From Taxillus chinensis (taxonomy: Eukaryota; Streptophyta; Magnoliopsida; Santalales; Loranthaceae): a stretch of DNA of 64,000 nucleotides. How positions within the stretch are numbered: the first letter of the stretch is position 1; each line of letters opens with the position of its first letter. This document shows, in pieces, positions 42,470-54,442 of the stretch. The translations under genes and the position numbers were made by a program. The notes below the pieces were generated by a model. It did no database searches. It was not told where the DNA came from and worked only from the letters and a program-made list of their open reading frames with translations. The DNA lies in NCBI GenBank assembly GCA_023512835.1, contig CM042084.1:47229609-47293608 (forward strand), read 5' to 3'.

Positions 42470-44067
42470 ATGGCTTAAGAAAGCAGTATGCTATTCAACA
42501 CTCGCCTTAACTCCGGAGGTGCACAAGAGCCCATCCCAAATCGAAGCAGCGGTGAAAATGTCGATCCACCTCAACCTGCTGCTGCCGCTGCTCCTCAACC
42601 ACGTAGTTCGGTTTTACTCTGACAAAACCTCCAAAATTCACACTTGAGCTTTTCTCCCAGTGGAAAGCTCGCATGAAGATGTTCATGGTATGCCATGATC
42701 ATCTCATGTGGCCCTATCTTCATCAGGAGATACCAATTCCGATGACTATCGGAGAACATGGAGTTAGAAGGCCAAAGACGGATGCTGAACTTACCCATGA
42801 TGAAAGAGCCTGGCAGTGTGCTAATGAAAAGGCTCTGGCATACGTAACATCGTCTTTGGACTCCAAGCCTTCCACGGACGTCTAGGGCTGCACTACAGTG
42901 AAAGCCGTCTGGGATAAACTGACAATCCTCTATGAGGGAAGTCAGTTCCAAATGCAGAAGGTTATCTGTGCTCTCAGATAGAACTTCGAGAGCTTTAATC
43001 ACAAACCTGGCGAATCCCTTGAGAGCATCTATCGGAGATTCGGCAAGCTCATTCTTGAGCTAAAAACTATCAACGAGCACTGCTCTCAATCCCAAAACAA
43101 TGAGAAGTTTTTCCGCTCCTTGCCTGATCGCTACTACTCCAAGCAGCTCTAGATGCAAGTTGACAAGAACTGGCCGTATACTGCCCTGGAAGAACTATAC
43201 GGTGAGCTACAAACTCATGAGGTCAGATTCAAATATTCTGACCGAGATGAGAAAATAGCTTGGAAAGAAAAGGGGGTAGCCTTAAAAGCTACAGAGTGTC
43301 CCAGTATTCAGCAGGATGAAGATACGGAAGAGTCAAAGAACTCTGACTCAGATGTGGAAGAAGAAATAGCCCTTCTAGTTAAATCCTTCATACGATTTCT
43401 AAGAAAAAGCAGAAAAGGATTCAGAAGAGGCTCTTCCTCATCCTCAAGAAGGAAGGAGCGTTCGGAGTCGAGTTCCCAAGAATGCTTTAACTGTGGGAAA
43501 CCCGGTCACTGGGCCAAGGATTGTAAATCCAAATCTAAGACGGCCGAGAAAAGTGACAAGGTTACTCCTCGACGCTCCACCTCAGACAACAACAAGAACA
43601 AGAGGAAGGCATTCGTCACAAAATACGTCAGTGGCTCGGAAGAAGAGGAGGAATCCTCAAATGATGAGCCAACTCCTAAACCGAACGTCTGCCTCATGGC
43701 AAATACTGAGGTACCTTCGATCTCTGAGCTCATGAGTAAATTAGAATCTCTTATTTCTGAATGTGATCATGAAAAGAATGAGAGACTAATAATTACTCAA
43801 ATGTACAAAGATATGGAAAGTCAGAACAAACGTCTTGAATTCACTGTTACTAGACTTGAAAAGGACATAGCTGACTTCAGAGGAAAAGAGGCTTGGTATC
43901 ATGATCTAAGAGCTGAAAATCATTTGCTAAATACCAACCTATCAGGCCTAAAAGTTATTGTGAAAAGACTCGAGAATGAACTGGAACAAGAAAAGGAAAT
44001 AAATTGTAAGTTGCTAAAATCCGGGAAAATAGCCTCTACATTTAGGACTGATCCAGATAACATATGA
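42470..44067 (+). pseudogene. gag: Copia-3 gag, capsid to coiled coil
   Basis: ATG at 42470 is followed by GCT and then TAA (42476-42478), where Copia-1 and Copia-2 have GAA, so translation would stop at codon 3. Capsid sequence continues in pieces. A 304-codon frame (43153-44067) carries RDEKIAWKEKGVALKATEC, an acidic linker, a perfect zinc knuckle CFNCGKPGHWAKDC (~43480), GSEEEEESSNDEP and the long coiled-coil region (KRLEFTVTRLEKDI, KRLENELEQEKEI). It ends at a TGA near 44067 where Copia-2 reads through. Confidence 0.86.
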
Positions 44068-44816
44068 GTCAAACCTGGCCTAGGTTCCGAACCATCGACC
44101 TCCACACAGACTACTGAGTGTCCTCCGAATTTCATTCTGAAACTAACCAACCTTTATCCTGTTAGTACATCTAAACCATTGGATGGTTTCATTTCAGGTG
44201 GCACCATAGTTTATGATTGTGGAGCCGAGGTCATATCGCTGTTCCCGAAGAAAGAGCACCCGTATCTAATGATGAAGGGAAGGCTGCTGCAGTTCAAGCC
44301 AAAACTGTAGCACCCTAAAAGAAAGGAAAGGCTAAGGCTGACGCATCTAGGGCCAAGAGCACGTCACCCAAATGTAATGGACTAGGCCATAAGGAACAGA
44401 GTAGAATGTCTGTAAAACCTAAGAGACCTGTATCCCCTGTTTGTACTCCGCACCATAGTGTCTGTTCCATCTGTAGAGAAATAGGTCATTATCACTATGA
44501 ATGTTGGAGTTTATCTGATAACTGGCTTTGTAATCAAGTTTGTATTCATAAAGGTAAGTTCATCAAAAAGGGTTCTTCAAGGAAATCTAAATCTAAATCT
44601 CAAAGGAGTGTCTCTCCCAAGAAAACCCAAATAAAAGAAGCAACTCACGCTCACAAAGTAATGTCAACCTGGAAACCAAAAGTTCCTAACATTATGAAAT
44701 CCGGAACCGTGACACTATCGTTGTTTCTCCTAACCGCCCGAAACAAGTTTGGGCACCAAAAGTGTAAACTGTTGTCTTATAGGAGCATCTATGGAACTCA
44801 CTGCCATCCCACTTGA
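44068..44816 (+). pseudogene. gag: Copia-3 gag C-terminus with second zinc knuckle
   Basis: A Lys/Ser/Pro-rich basic tail with CSICREIGHYHYEC, a full CX2CX4HX4C at ~44463-44504, followed by SVSPKKTQIKE. Two knuckles thus flank the coiled coil in this Gag type. Confidence 0.82.
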
Positions 44817-44935
44817 AGTCAAAGATCAATCAAAGCAAGTGGATACTTAATAGTGGATGCTCTGGACATATGACGGGTGATCAGACTCTACTTGTTGAAG
44901 TTAGTGACAAACGAGGCCCATCCGTATCATATAGG
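44817..44935 (+). pseudogene. pol (PR): Copia-3 protease with Asp-to-Asn active site
   Basis: The copia motif reads WILNSGCSGHMTGDQ: codon 44849-44851 is AAT where Copia-2 has GAT (29436). Asn in place of the catalytic Asp abolishes retropepsin activity. Confidence 0.82.
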
Positions 44936-46140
44936 TGACAACAGCAAAGGTAAGACTGTCGGGTATGGCACTTTAACCAATGGCTGTGTATCAATCACTA
45001 GAGTTGCACTAGTCGAAGGTTTGAAGCATAATCTGCTGAGTGTCAATAATTTATGTGACAAAGGATTTACTGTTTCCTTTATGTCTAATACTTGCACAGT
45101 TAGGGAAAACTTATCTGGCAATATTGAACTATCCGGATCAAGAGATGAGGACATATACTCAGTGGTCTTAAGAAATAATTCCTCTGACCCTGTATGCTTC
45201 CTCACTACAACATCAGATGAAGAAAGTTGGCTATGACACAAGCGGTGCGCTCATTTAAATTTTAAGACTCTGTCTAAATTAGCATCACTCGATTTGGTTA
45301 CTGGTCTGCCTAAACATAAATACTCCAGAGATACTCTCTGTCGAGAATGTCAACTTGGCAAACAGACCAAACATAGCTTTAAGAGAAAATCAGTTAATTC
45401 AATAACTGCTCCCTTACAACTTCTTCTTATGGACCTCTGCAGTCCCATTTCTGTGTTTTCACTAGTCAAAGTAGATATACCCTTGTGGTTATTGATGATT
45501 TCACCAGGTACACATGGGTGATGTTCCTGAAATCAAAGGATCAAACATTTGAGCATCTTGTAGATCTTTTCAACCTGGATAAGCAACTCACAAGGACTAA
45601 ACATTAAATGAATCAGGAGTGATCATGGTACGAATTCGATTTTTCGGATATGAGGTCATATTGTTCTAAACGGGGCATTTAGCACGACTTCTCTGCGCCT
45701 TAACTCCACAACAAAATTGGGTAGTTGAGCGCAAGAATCGCACTTTAGTCGAGGCTTGCAGATCTATGTTAGCATGGGCAAAGCTTCCTCTCGCTTTATG
45801 GGTCAAGTCGTGTCCACTGCCGCTATGTTCGTAACGTAACTCTAATAAATAAATTTACCATGAAAACACCCTATGAGATGTGGAGAGGACGAAAGCCCTC
45901 GATTTCACATTTCAGAGCTTTTGGGTGTACTTGCTATATATTGAACAACGGCAAAGAACCCCGGAATAAATTTGAACCAAAATCTGATGATGGGATTTTT
46001 GTCGGGTACTCATTACATAGCAAGGCTTATCGAGTCTTGAATAGAAAACTTTTTAAAGTTGAAGAATTTATCCATGTGACCTTTGATGAAGCTAACCTGG
46101 ATTGGTCAAAAGTTGGTTCTTCAAGTTCTAATGTGCAGGA
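44936..46140 (+). pseudogene. pol (INT): Copia-3 integrase
   Basis: The pre-integrase segment (GLKHNLLSVNNLCDKGFTVSF, in 44877-45236) ends in a TGA, followed by RCAHLNFKTLSKLASLDLV. The core is degraded by indels between 45450 and 45840, but GTKFDF-like and VERKNRTLVEA-like stretches remain. The C-terminal part (TPYEMWRGRKPSISHFRAFG) is open in 45860-46366. Confidence 0.84.
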
Positions 46141-47569
46141 TCAGGACGACAACATCGACTATTCAAAGTTTATGAATGTTCTTGTTACACATACTGACCA
46201 ACCACATGGCACCAGTGAAGCACGAAGAAATGATACAGATGATGCTACGGACGATTCGGACTCTGGACTACCATTAAACTCCGGACATATTCTTACGGAT
46301 ATCCAAAATCCCGGAGTCCCTTCAAGTCCTTCTAGACCAGTTGATACGGAAATGAAAAGTACATGAGAACCTCTAAGTTCTCCTAGACCTGTTAATACAG
46401 AAACATCTGGTCCGGAAGAAGCTCAACCAGCGGATATACCTGAACCACCTAATGCGCAGAGCTTCAAATTATTCAAGATCAACCATCACATGCACGAATT
46501 ACAGGTGGACTAGAAACCACCCCTTCGTAACAAGTGATTGGTGATCCTACTACTGGTGTAAGAACAAGAGCAGCCACCTCCAACATTTGTCTTTACTCAT
46601 GTTTTCTATCTCAAATAGAACCAAAGGTGGTAGATGAAGCCCTTGAGGATTCGAATTGGATAAAAGCCATGCAAGAAGAGCTGAATCAATTTAAGAGAAA
46701 TGATGTGTGGACACTAGTACCAAGGCCTAAGTCTCAACAAGTCATTGGAGTTAAATGGGTGTTCCAGAACAAGCTTGATACGGATGGAATAGTAATCCGG
46801 AACAAAGCCGGACGGTAGCCAAAGGTTATCGTCAAGATGAAGGAATAAACTATGACGAGACTTTTGCTCCGGTAGCAAGACTTGAGGCAATCGAATGTTT
46901 TCGGCGTATGCTTCATATGAGAACTTCATAGTTTATCAAATGGACGCCAAAAGTGCATTTCTAAATGGAGATGTTCAAGAGGAGGTGTATGTTGATCAAC
47001 CTCCCGGTTTTATTGAGCCCAAGGCTGGACATCTACTCTACAAGCTACGGAAAGCCTTGTACAGATTGAAGTAAGCTCCAAGAGCCTGGTACGACCATTA
47101 ATCGTCGAATTCCTACTTGCTCACAACTTCCAAAAAAGGAAGATAGACACCACTTTATTCCTACGAAAAGAGAAAGGACATACTCTGATCGTACAGATAT
47201 ATGTGGATGATATCATTTTCGGATCATCAAATCTGAAGCTTTGTGAAGAGTTTGCAAAGTTGATAACTGGCAAGTTCGAGATGAGTATCATGGGAGAACT
47301 GTCTTACTTCCTTGGAATAGAAGTCAAACAATTGAAGGAAGGGATCTCCATCAACCATGCTAAGTACACATGTGACTTAATCAAGAAGTTTGGTATGAAA
47401 GGTTCATCTCCCGTCAAGACTCGAATGCCTGTCAGTGCCAAGTTACACCCTGATGTGGACAACAAATCTGTAAATGTGACTGAATATAGAGGGATGATAG
47501 GACCCTTGCTGTATCTTACAGCAAGTCGCCCGGATATTATGTTTGCAACTTGCATTTGTGCAAGATATC
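46141..47569 (+). pseudogene. pol (RT): Copia-3 reverse transcriptase, cut by Gypsy-E
   Basis: Pieces: 46534-46818 (KAMQEELNQFKRNDVWTLVP), degraded [37 protein letters not shown] (~46940), and 47203-47569 with YVDD (~47200-47211) and ELSYFLGIEVKQ. It stops after FATCICARY at 47569, where the Gypsy-E LTR begins. RNase H is missing. Confidence 0.85.
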
Positions 47570-48071
47570 TATCACGCCCCGGATTTCCAACCCGAAGAGA
47601 CCGAAACGTGATCCTCCCTTTACCCGAGTTTGGATAAAGGGGTTAGAATACAACACACTTCACATTTTATATTTAGAGACAAAATCATATATTTCTTAAG
47701 TTCAAACATTACAAATGTGTCCAAACATGCTTTTATTACATTAAACTCCTCATTACAATATCTCCCCACTGGGGTTACAAAGCTCACACAAAAACAACAA
47801 AACTCAAATAACAATAAGCAAGCCACAAGCAAGTCTTCTACCTTGGTGTTTCCACCTAACGCCTATAGGTTCCTGTAAAGAAAACAACACGGTAGGAGGG
47901 GTGAGCAACCATAACTCAGTAGGGATCATGTCTCCCCAACCCATCCCATGCTCCTAGCATCTACATACCATGTGTACAAGTGCAGTGTCGTGATACAAAT
48001 ATTTCACCAGATATAATAACAGGCCTTATCAGCAAATACAATCATTTCCATAGTCACACAGGCTAGTACAT

Positions 48072-48305
48072 GAACAGTCCTGGGCTTCCACAGCCACCGG
48101 GTTCCAAGAGCAGTCCCGGGCTTCCACAGCCACCGGGTTCCAAGAACAGTCCCGGGCTTCGACAGCCACTGGGTTTTACAAAACTATCCCTGGGCTTCCA
48201 CAACCCACCGGGTTTCACAAAACTATCCCGGGCTTCCACGACCCACCGGGTTTCACAAAATAGTTCCGAGCTTCCACGACCACCGGGTTTCACAAAACAT
48301 AGTAC
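48072..48305. repeat. ~37-bp minisatellite in the Gypsy-E 3' LTR, six units
   Basis: The unit contains GGGCTTCCACAGCCACCGGG. Gypsy-B has one copy of this unit on the other strand (27445-27475), so Gypsy-E has amplified it. Confidence 0.9.
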
Positions 48306-48780
48306 ACATAGCCACTCAGGCATAAAACCAAACACATAGTAGGCACACATTCACAAATGTACAAACCCAGCCACCCAGGCATAAAAACAAACACTTAGCA
48401 TGCACACCTTTACCAACTCACAAATCCAGCCATACTGGCATATTATCAAACACATACTAAGCACATTCACACAGACATATTCACATAGGCATTTTATCGA
48501 ACATTTAACATGCACTGCCCACCCAACGTCGGAATCACACCAAGACGCCATTGAAGGTCAACATTCATATAGGAGATCATACCTATATGAATTTACATAT
48601 AAATAATATAACAACAATAACGATATCCAAACGGTGCATCCACCATGGGGCCTAACCCTGGATTAGGTACAAGGAGACAAAACCCCTACCCGTAGGAAAA
48701 CGTATCACCACAAAGAACGATCCTGCTCCCACATCGAACATCATCCGCCCACAAGAAACACCACAAGAAGAATGGCCGTA

Positions 48781-48783
<3 letters not shown>

Positions 48784-48848
<65 letters not shown>
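48784..48848. repeat. (CT)n microsatellite
   Basis: About 32 CT units in the leader part of the Gypsy-E 3' LTR. Confidence 0.93.
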
Positions 48849-48851
<3 letters not shown>

Positions 48852-48908
48852 ACGGCTGCGGTGGCTGAAGAAGAGAACCCTAAACCTAAAACAACGAGCC
48901 TTTACCTC

Positions 48909-48988
48909 TTTATATAGATACCTCCACACCCCAAAACGATGTCGTTTTGATTAAATGAATCCCAGCATCAAAACGACATAGTTTTGAT
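48909..48988 (-). promoter_or_regulatory. Gypsy-E 3' LTR promoter
   Basis: TATA box at ~48910-48917 (TATATAAAG on minus). Palindromes lie at 48931-48951 and 48967-48988; the ACGT core has become ATGT/ACAT while the arms are kept. Confidence 0.74.
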
Positions 48989-49428
48989 GGAACAAGCTAC
49001 AACCTTCCCACATCCATACACGCCAAAATATCCATAATTCCAACATGCTCCTTTGGAAAAAGATGTTTAGAACAACAAAACCAAGGTGACGGTACAAAAA
49101 TATGGCCGCACGCCATAATGCACGTTATATTCCCATATGACGTGCACCTCCAAAAGCTGTGAAATTCTACCCTAACCTTCCTAGGATCATGTAGTAGACA
49201 GGCAAACCAAAATACCCTTGCACGTCATATCTCCATATGACGTGCATTGCCACATGCACCTCCCAAAAGTCTCCTCTTGGGCCCATCTCTTACCTCAAAC
49301 TGGTGCATCAACATTCAAGGTGTTTTAGCTGAAATATGTGGGAAGGAAATTCCTTAAAACCCAACAAGTTCCACTCACAAGGCATCAGTGATTAACTTCT
49401 TACATACCGCAAAACACGGGTCATTACA

Positions 49429-49443
49429 TCCTCTCCCCCTTAA
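49429..49443 (-). other. Gypsy-E polypurine tract
   Basis: On minus TTAAGGGGGAGAGGA, touching the LTR start. Confidence 0.9.
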
Positions 49444-49685
49444 GACTTTTCGTCCTCGAAAAGAAACAACATGCAAGAAAAAACAAACACATGCGGCCCA
49501 TTTGCAAGACAAGCAAGCCATAATGCCCAGGATGGATCACACAACATAACAAGACATCTCAACCACATTGTAATCTCAAAACACATCTCAATATAAATAC
49601 AAATACCAGTCTACAAATACACCAAGTCATGAACCACATACAAGAAAACACATCACTACACCCGCCCTCGAACAACTCTAAGGCC
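49444..49685 (-). other. Gypsy-E 3' untranslated region
   Basis: Non-coding, with TTTCGAGGACGA near the polypurine tract as in Gypsy-A and B. Confidence 0.72.
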
Positions 49686-50954
49686 GCTTACGCATCACGG
49701 ACTCATGTTCCCATGTCTCCTCCTCAACGCCACGGTGCTGCCACAAGATGCGAACCAAAAGAATAACACGACCACGCAAAAAGCTTCTCCCGCCGATCGA
49801 GGATACGGATAGGGGCCTCAACAATCGACATGTCATCTTCAATGTCCAATGTCCCCCAATCGATCACATGAGTGGGGTCAGGATGATACTTCCTCAATCG
49901 GGAGACATGGAACACATTGTGCACCCGACTTAATCGCGGTGGCAATGCTAACCGGTAAGCTACAGGCCCCACACGAGCTATAACCTCAAAAGGACCAATG
50001 AACCGGGAGAGAGTTTGGAACCTCTCCCAAAGCGCCGATGTCCATGTCGTGGAGACACACGGAGAAACACATGATCTCCCACGGAAAACTCCAAAGGTCG
50101 CCGCCGCCGATCTCGCATATGATTTCGTCGACTATGGGCGGATAACAAGCGCCGACGAATCAACTTGACCTTCTCAGTAGCTTCTTGAACCAATCGTGGT
50201 CCCAAGAGAGCTGCCTCTCCTAGCTCCGGTCCAACACAAGGGTGATCGGCACGGCCGCCCATACAACGCCTCAAAAGGAGCCATCCCAATGGACGCCTGA
50301 TAACTGCTGTTGTAGGCAAACTCCACCAAAGGAAGGTGAGTTGCCCACGAACCCCCAAAATCTAGCACACAAGCTCTCAACATGTCCTCCATGGTCTGAT
50401 TCGTCCTCTCAGTCTGACCGTCAGTCTCAGGGTGAAAGGTTGTACTCAAGTTAAGCTTTGTCCCCATAGCCTCCTTGCAAGCATGCCCAAAAACGAGAAG
50501 TAAACCTCGAATCTCTCGTTGGACACAATTGATGATGGCACCCCATGCGGCCTCACCACCTCGTTCACATACAACACTCAAGGCCCCGATTGAATCCCAC
50601 TCGCAGACAAAGAAAAAAATGGGCTGACTTAGTTAGCCGGTCCAGAATCACCCATATCATGTCCTTCCGCCCAGCGGTGGGTGGAAGTCCAGTTACAAAG
50701 TCCACCATTATGTGGTCCCGCTTCCATTCGGCTATTGGCAATGGCTGTAATATACCCGCTGGCCGCTGGTGCTCATCCTTCACTTGTTGACAAGTGAGGC
50801 ACCTCGAAACAAAACCAGCTACATCACGTTTCATCCCAGTGCTACCAAAAATGTCCCCGAAGCGCATGATACATCTTCGTACCCCCTGGATGCACGGCAA
50901 GCCTAGATTGATGAAACTCCCTCATCACCTCATCCCAGAGAGAAGAAGCCACTA
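49686..50954 (-). pseudogene. pol (INT): Gypsy-E integrase
   Basis: Segments 50900-50565 ([28 protein letters not shown] with the first Asp), 50581-50174 ([14 protein letters not shown] with Glu) and 49972-49724 ([28 protein letters not shown]). At the second catalytic position the codon on minus (50520-50518) is AAC, Asn, instead of GAC, Asp, in Gypsy-B. The C-terminal chromodomain-like part is damaged. Confidence 0.86.
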
Positions 50955-51660
50955 CTAGTCGCCCCCGAAAAGACAACTCATGCTCAGGACCCCTCGTCCG
51001 GCCCTGCGATAGCTCACCGCCTCAATACGGGCACAGAGAACCTCACACTCAATGTCACCCAACCGTCCCTCCCGGACGCGCCGGGTCGCCCAGGCACAAC
51101 AACCAAAGGACTCGGATCGTCCCACCATCACGAACAATGGCATACACCGCAACATCGCCAATCGCTCCATCGCCTTTCACTCTCTCACGGCCACCTCAGC
51201 TCTCCCTTTTTCGCTCAACGCGTCAGCCACAACATTACCCTTGCCCGGGGTATAGGCAAGAGTAAAGTCAAAGGTCCGCAAATACTCCACCCATCTCCTC
51301 TCGCCTCAAATTCAAGTCATTCCGAGTAAAGATGTATCGAAGGCTCTTGTGATCGTAAAACACTACGAACTTCTCCCTCAAAAGGTAATGTTGCCAACTC
51401 TTCAAGGCAAAGATGACAACCGCCAACTCAAGATCATGAGTAGGGTAATTCTACTCATGAGGCTTCACCGCCTCAACCCATAAGCTACTACACCGTGCTC
51501 TTGCATAAGCACACACCCCAAACCAACCCTGGACGCATCACAATATACCTCATATGGGATATCCTCCCGAGGTAACCTCAACACCGGTGCAATGGTCAAA
51601 CGGGTTTTGAGAGCCTCAAACGGCCCGCCGACACTTGTCACCCACTCAAACTTCACTCCC
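50955..51660 (-). pseudogene. pol (RNH): Gypsy-E RNase H
   Basis: Segment 51656-51465 carries [20 protein letters not shown]. Further blocks (FVVFYDHKSL-like, VEYLRTFDFTLAYTPGKGN) occur in other frames between 51460 and 51230. It is broken by small deletions. Confidence 0.82.
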
Positions 51661-52500
51661 TTCCGGTCAACACCATCATAGAGTCGCCAAACGGGAGAAT
51701 CCCTCTACAAAACGACGGTAATATCCCCGCCAAGCCAAGAAAACTACGAATCTTGAAAACATTGGTTTGCCTTTCCCACGATGCCACAGCCTCAATCTTG
51801 GTTGGGTCCACCCTAACTCCCTCGGCGGACACCACGTGGCCAAGAAAATGGATCTCCTGCATCCAAAATTCACATTTGTAAACTTAGCAAACAACTGCTG
51901 GTCCCTCAAGGTTTGCAACATTGTTGCCAAATGCTCCACATGCTCCCTCTCCGTCTTGGAATATACCAAGATATCATCTATAGACACCACCACGAAAGAA
52001 TCCAAGTATGGAGCAAAGACCTGGTTCATCAAATGCATGAACACTGTTGGTGCATTAGTGAGCCCGAAAGGCATCACTACCCACTCATAGTGCCCATACC
52101 TGCACCGAAAAGCAGTCTTAGGGATGTCCTCCTCCCTAACCCTCAACTGATGATACCCCGACTGTAGATCTATCTTGAAAAACCATCGGGCTCCACTCAA
52201 CTGGTCAAACAGGTCATCGATCCAAGGCAATGGATACTTGTTCTTCACGGCCACCGAATCGGCTTCCTATAGTCGATGCAAAGGCATAGCGTGCCATCCG
52301 CCTTCTTTGCAAAGAGCACCCGGAGCACCCCAAGGTGAGGTACTCGGTCCGATATACCCCTGGTCCACCAACTCCTCTATCTCCGCCGCCGAAGCTCCTC
52401 GACTCGGCTGGCCCCATACGATATGCTACTTGGGAGATTGGGCCAGTCCTTGGTACCAACTCAATGGTGAACTCTACACTCCTCTTAGAAGTAAACTCCT
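51661..52500 (-). pseudogene. pol (RT): Gypsy-E reverse transcriptase
   Basis: The frame 52254-~51860 is long and clear: [60 protein letters not shown], and [20 protein letters not shown]. The catalytic motif is SIDD instead of FIDD; both Asp remain. The upstream fingers part (52459-52260) and the downstream thumb part (51862-51676) are in other frames. Confidence 0.87.
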
Positions 52501-53181
52501 CAACCGGTCAGGGAAAACATCCCGAAATTGGTCAACAACCGTTGGCCACACTCTCTTTTCCACTTTCCCCTCCTCGGCAAAAAGTCGGGGCCGCCAACCC
52601 GTGGGTAATGGCACCCCACTAGTCCAACACTGGTCCAGCCCGACTCGCCTCATAGTCCCACTCCCCCTGCAGGGTGCAAGAGGTCCCTGCAGGCGTCATG
52701 AAGGATACACGCCGCCAATAATAGTCTATCTTGGCCTGGAAAGCCATAAGTCAATCCATACCCAAGATCAGGTCAAAAGTATGCAAGGGCATTACATGCA
52801 AGTCAAAACTTAGTTCCACATCTCCTATGGTTAACACATCCACGGCAAACACGCCGCACCTCAATCATACCTCCCACCTGGAGACTCCATTGCTAGGGGT
52901 CTCTCGCGCTCAACACATGCTAACCCCAATCCCTCAATCAGAAGTTCAGCGACAAACGAGCAAGATGCACCTGTATCAAAAAGTGCAGAAACAAGCGTAC
53001 GAGAGATTAAGAGGGTACCTCTAACCACCGATGGTCCTGCCCCACCCTCCGCTGGTGGAGGTGGTAGCTCAGCCTCCTCTTGGTATGTCGCCTCTAGTGC
53101 AAACACCCTCCCTTGGCCCGTGCCACTGGTCGGCTCACTCACTGGGCGCTTCCCGCCAAGGTCGCCTCCGCCTTCGCCCAT
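52501..53181 (-). pseudogene. pol (PR): Gypsy-E aspartic protease
   Basis: In 53181-52861: LISRTLVSALFDTGASCSFV with the intact DTG motif. The second block (GMDWLMTFQAKIDYYWR-like) lies near 52740-52780 in another frame. Confidence 0.84.
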
Positions 53182-54442
53182 CGCCGCTCCGGCCTCCCCT
53201 GGGGTCGGGTCTGGTTCGATCCTACCTGACTATCCTACCACTGACGAGCTGGTCTCTCTGCTGGTACACGAAAATTGGCATCACTCCTCGTGCTGGATGT
53301 CATTCCTCCAACTCCCTTGTTGTCACTCCGGCAAACCCGGCTCAGATGGCCCTCTCGTCCACAACTATTGCATTTCCAGTCTTTCTTTGGACATTCCCTC
53401 CTAAAGTGGCCTTGCTCCCCACAGCAATGACAATCACTGGGGAGACCTCCTACTGGACCTCCCTGTCTGCTACCGCCAAAGCTAGACCTCCCTAGGTTCA
53501 TCGATGTCTGTCCCCCTGCTGCGGAAGGAACTGTTGTCTCTCTCTTCGGTCTTGGGCCTCTTGGGCCCCGAATCACGTTCAGATCCGCCCTGCAACCGGC
53601 GACCCCGATGGGCTCGCCTCCCATCATCTAGCTCTCTCTCGCCGATACGAGCCGTCTCCACAACCTCAACGATAAGTCCTCAAGCGCAAGATCGCCACTC
53701 TCTCGCCTAAGGAGCCGGCAAAAGGCCCAAAGTGAACTTGTGGGCCTTCAGGTCCTCCTTTGCCACGGCCTGGGAGCAAACCTACTCAAGCTCCAGAACT
53801 CTCGCTCATACTCCAGTATCGTCCTTGATCCTTGCCTCAAGCTGCCAAACTCCTCCCTCTTTTGCCATCTCAAGGACTCCGGGAAGAACTCGTCATGGAA
53901 GAGCTGCAAGAACTCCTCCCATAGCATGAACTGCACCGCACGGCTCCCGGCGACACTCAACCACCACTCCTGAGCATTTCCCTCTAGCTGCCGAATGGCC
54001 AGCCTCACCTTATCCTCCTCCCAGGGTAGGAGAAAGGAAAACACATGCTCGATCTGCCTCAACCACTGCTCCGCTACCACGGGATCCCCTTCTCCCTTGA
54101 ACCTTGGAGGTTGTTCCTTCCGGAACCGTGTCACCACGTCATCCTCTGCACGAATCGGTGCGCCGCCCAACGAACTCTCACGCTCACAAGGTAGCTCCCC
54201 CACCTGGTGGTGGTGGTGGTGGCACCACCCGTCGTGCCGCCATCTCACGGCGCACCTCCTCCCGAACTTCTTGCCGAATACCTTCCCTCGGCTCCTGGAC
54301 TTCCCCGCCGGATGCCCTCACGCAATCGCGCTTAGCAACAACCGCATGTCTTCCAAACGGACTACCTAACACCCGGACCCTCATGGGCAGATGACTCATT
54401 AGCCACTGCCCCGGACGCGCGTGTCACTCTCCTCGATGGCAT
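53182..54442 (-). pseudogene. gag: Gypsy-E gag with two intact zinc knuckles
   Basis: ATG at 54442 (MPSRRVTRAS; Pro-Ser where the others have Pro-Pro). The 166-codon frame 54248-53748 covers the capsid: RFRKEQPPRFKGEGDPVVAE, RQIEHVFSFLLPWEEDKVRL, FGSLRQGSRTILEYEREFWS. The frame 53627-53235 has CHCCGEQGHFRREC and CNSCGREGHLSRVC, both exact CX2CX4HX4C. Confidence 0.87.

Larger units (their letters stand above)
14090..47569 (+). mobile_element. Copia-3: Sirevirus-like element, interrupted and truncated
   Basis: Parts: 5' LTR (from ~14090 to 14413, then 41592-42406), primer site, gag, protease, integrase and RT up to 47569, where Gypsy-E begins. The LTR is split by the Ogre-type solo LTR with its nested cargo. 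The start near 14090 is approximate because the terminal TGTTGG is not found. RNase H, the third ORF and the 3' LTR are absent from the window. Confidence 0.82.
47570..49428 (-). mobile_element. Gypsy-E 3' LTR
   Basis: 1859 bp. On minus it starts TGTAATGACCCGTGTT and ends GGGGCGTGATA (the usual CA end is changed to TA). It contains the ~37-bp repeat array, a (CT)n tract (48784-48848), the TATA box and the palindromes. Confidence 0.9.

Noticed and set aside
48063..48350. ORFs with SPGLPQPPGSK or GCGSPGLF repeats
   Set aside because: They are translations of the 37-bp minisatellite in the Gypsy-E LTR (the same at 55360-55690).
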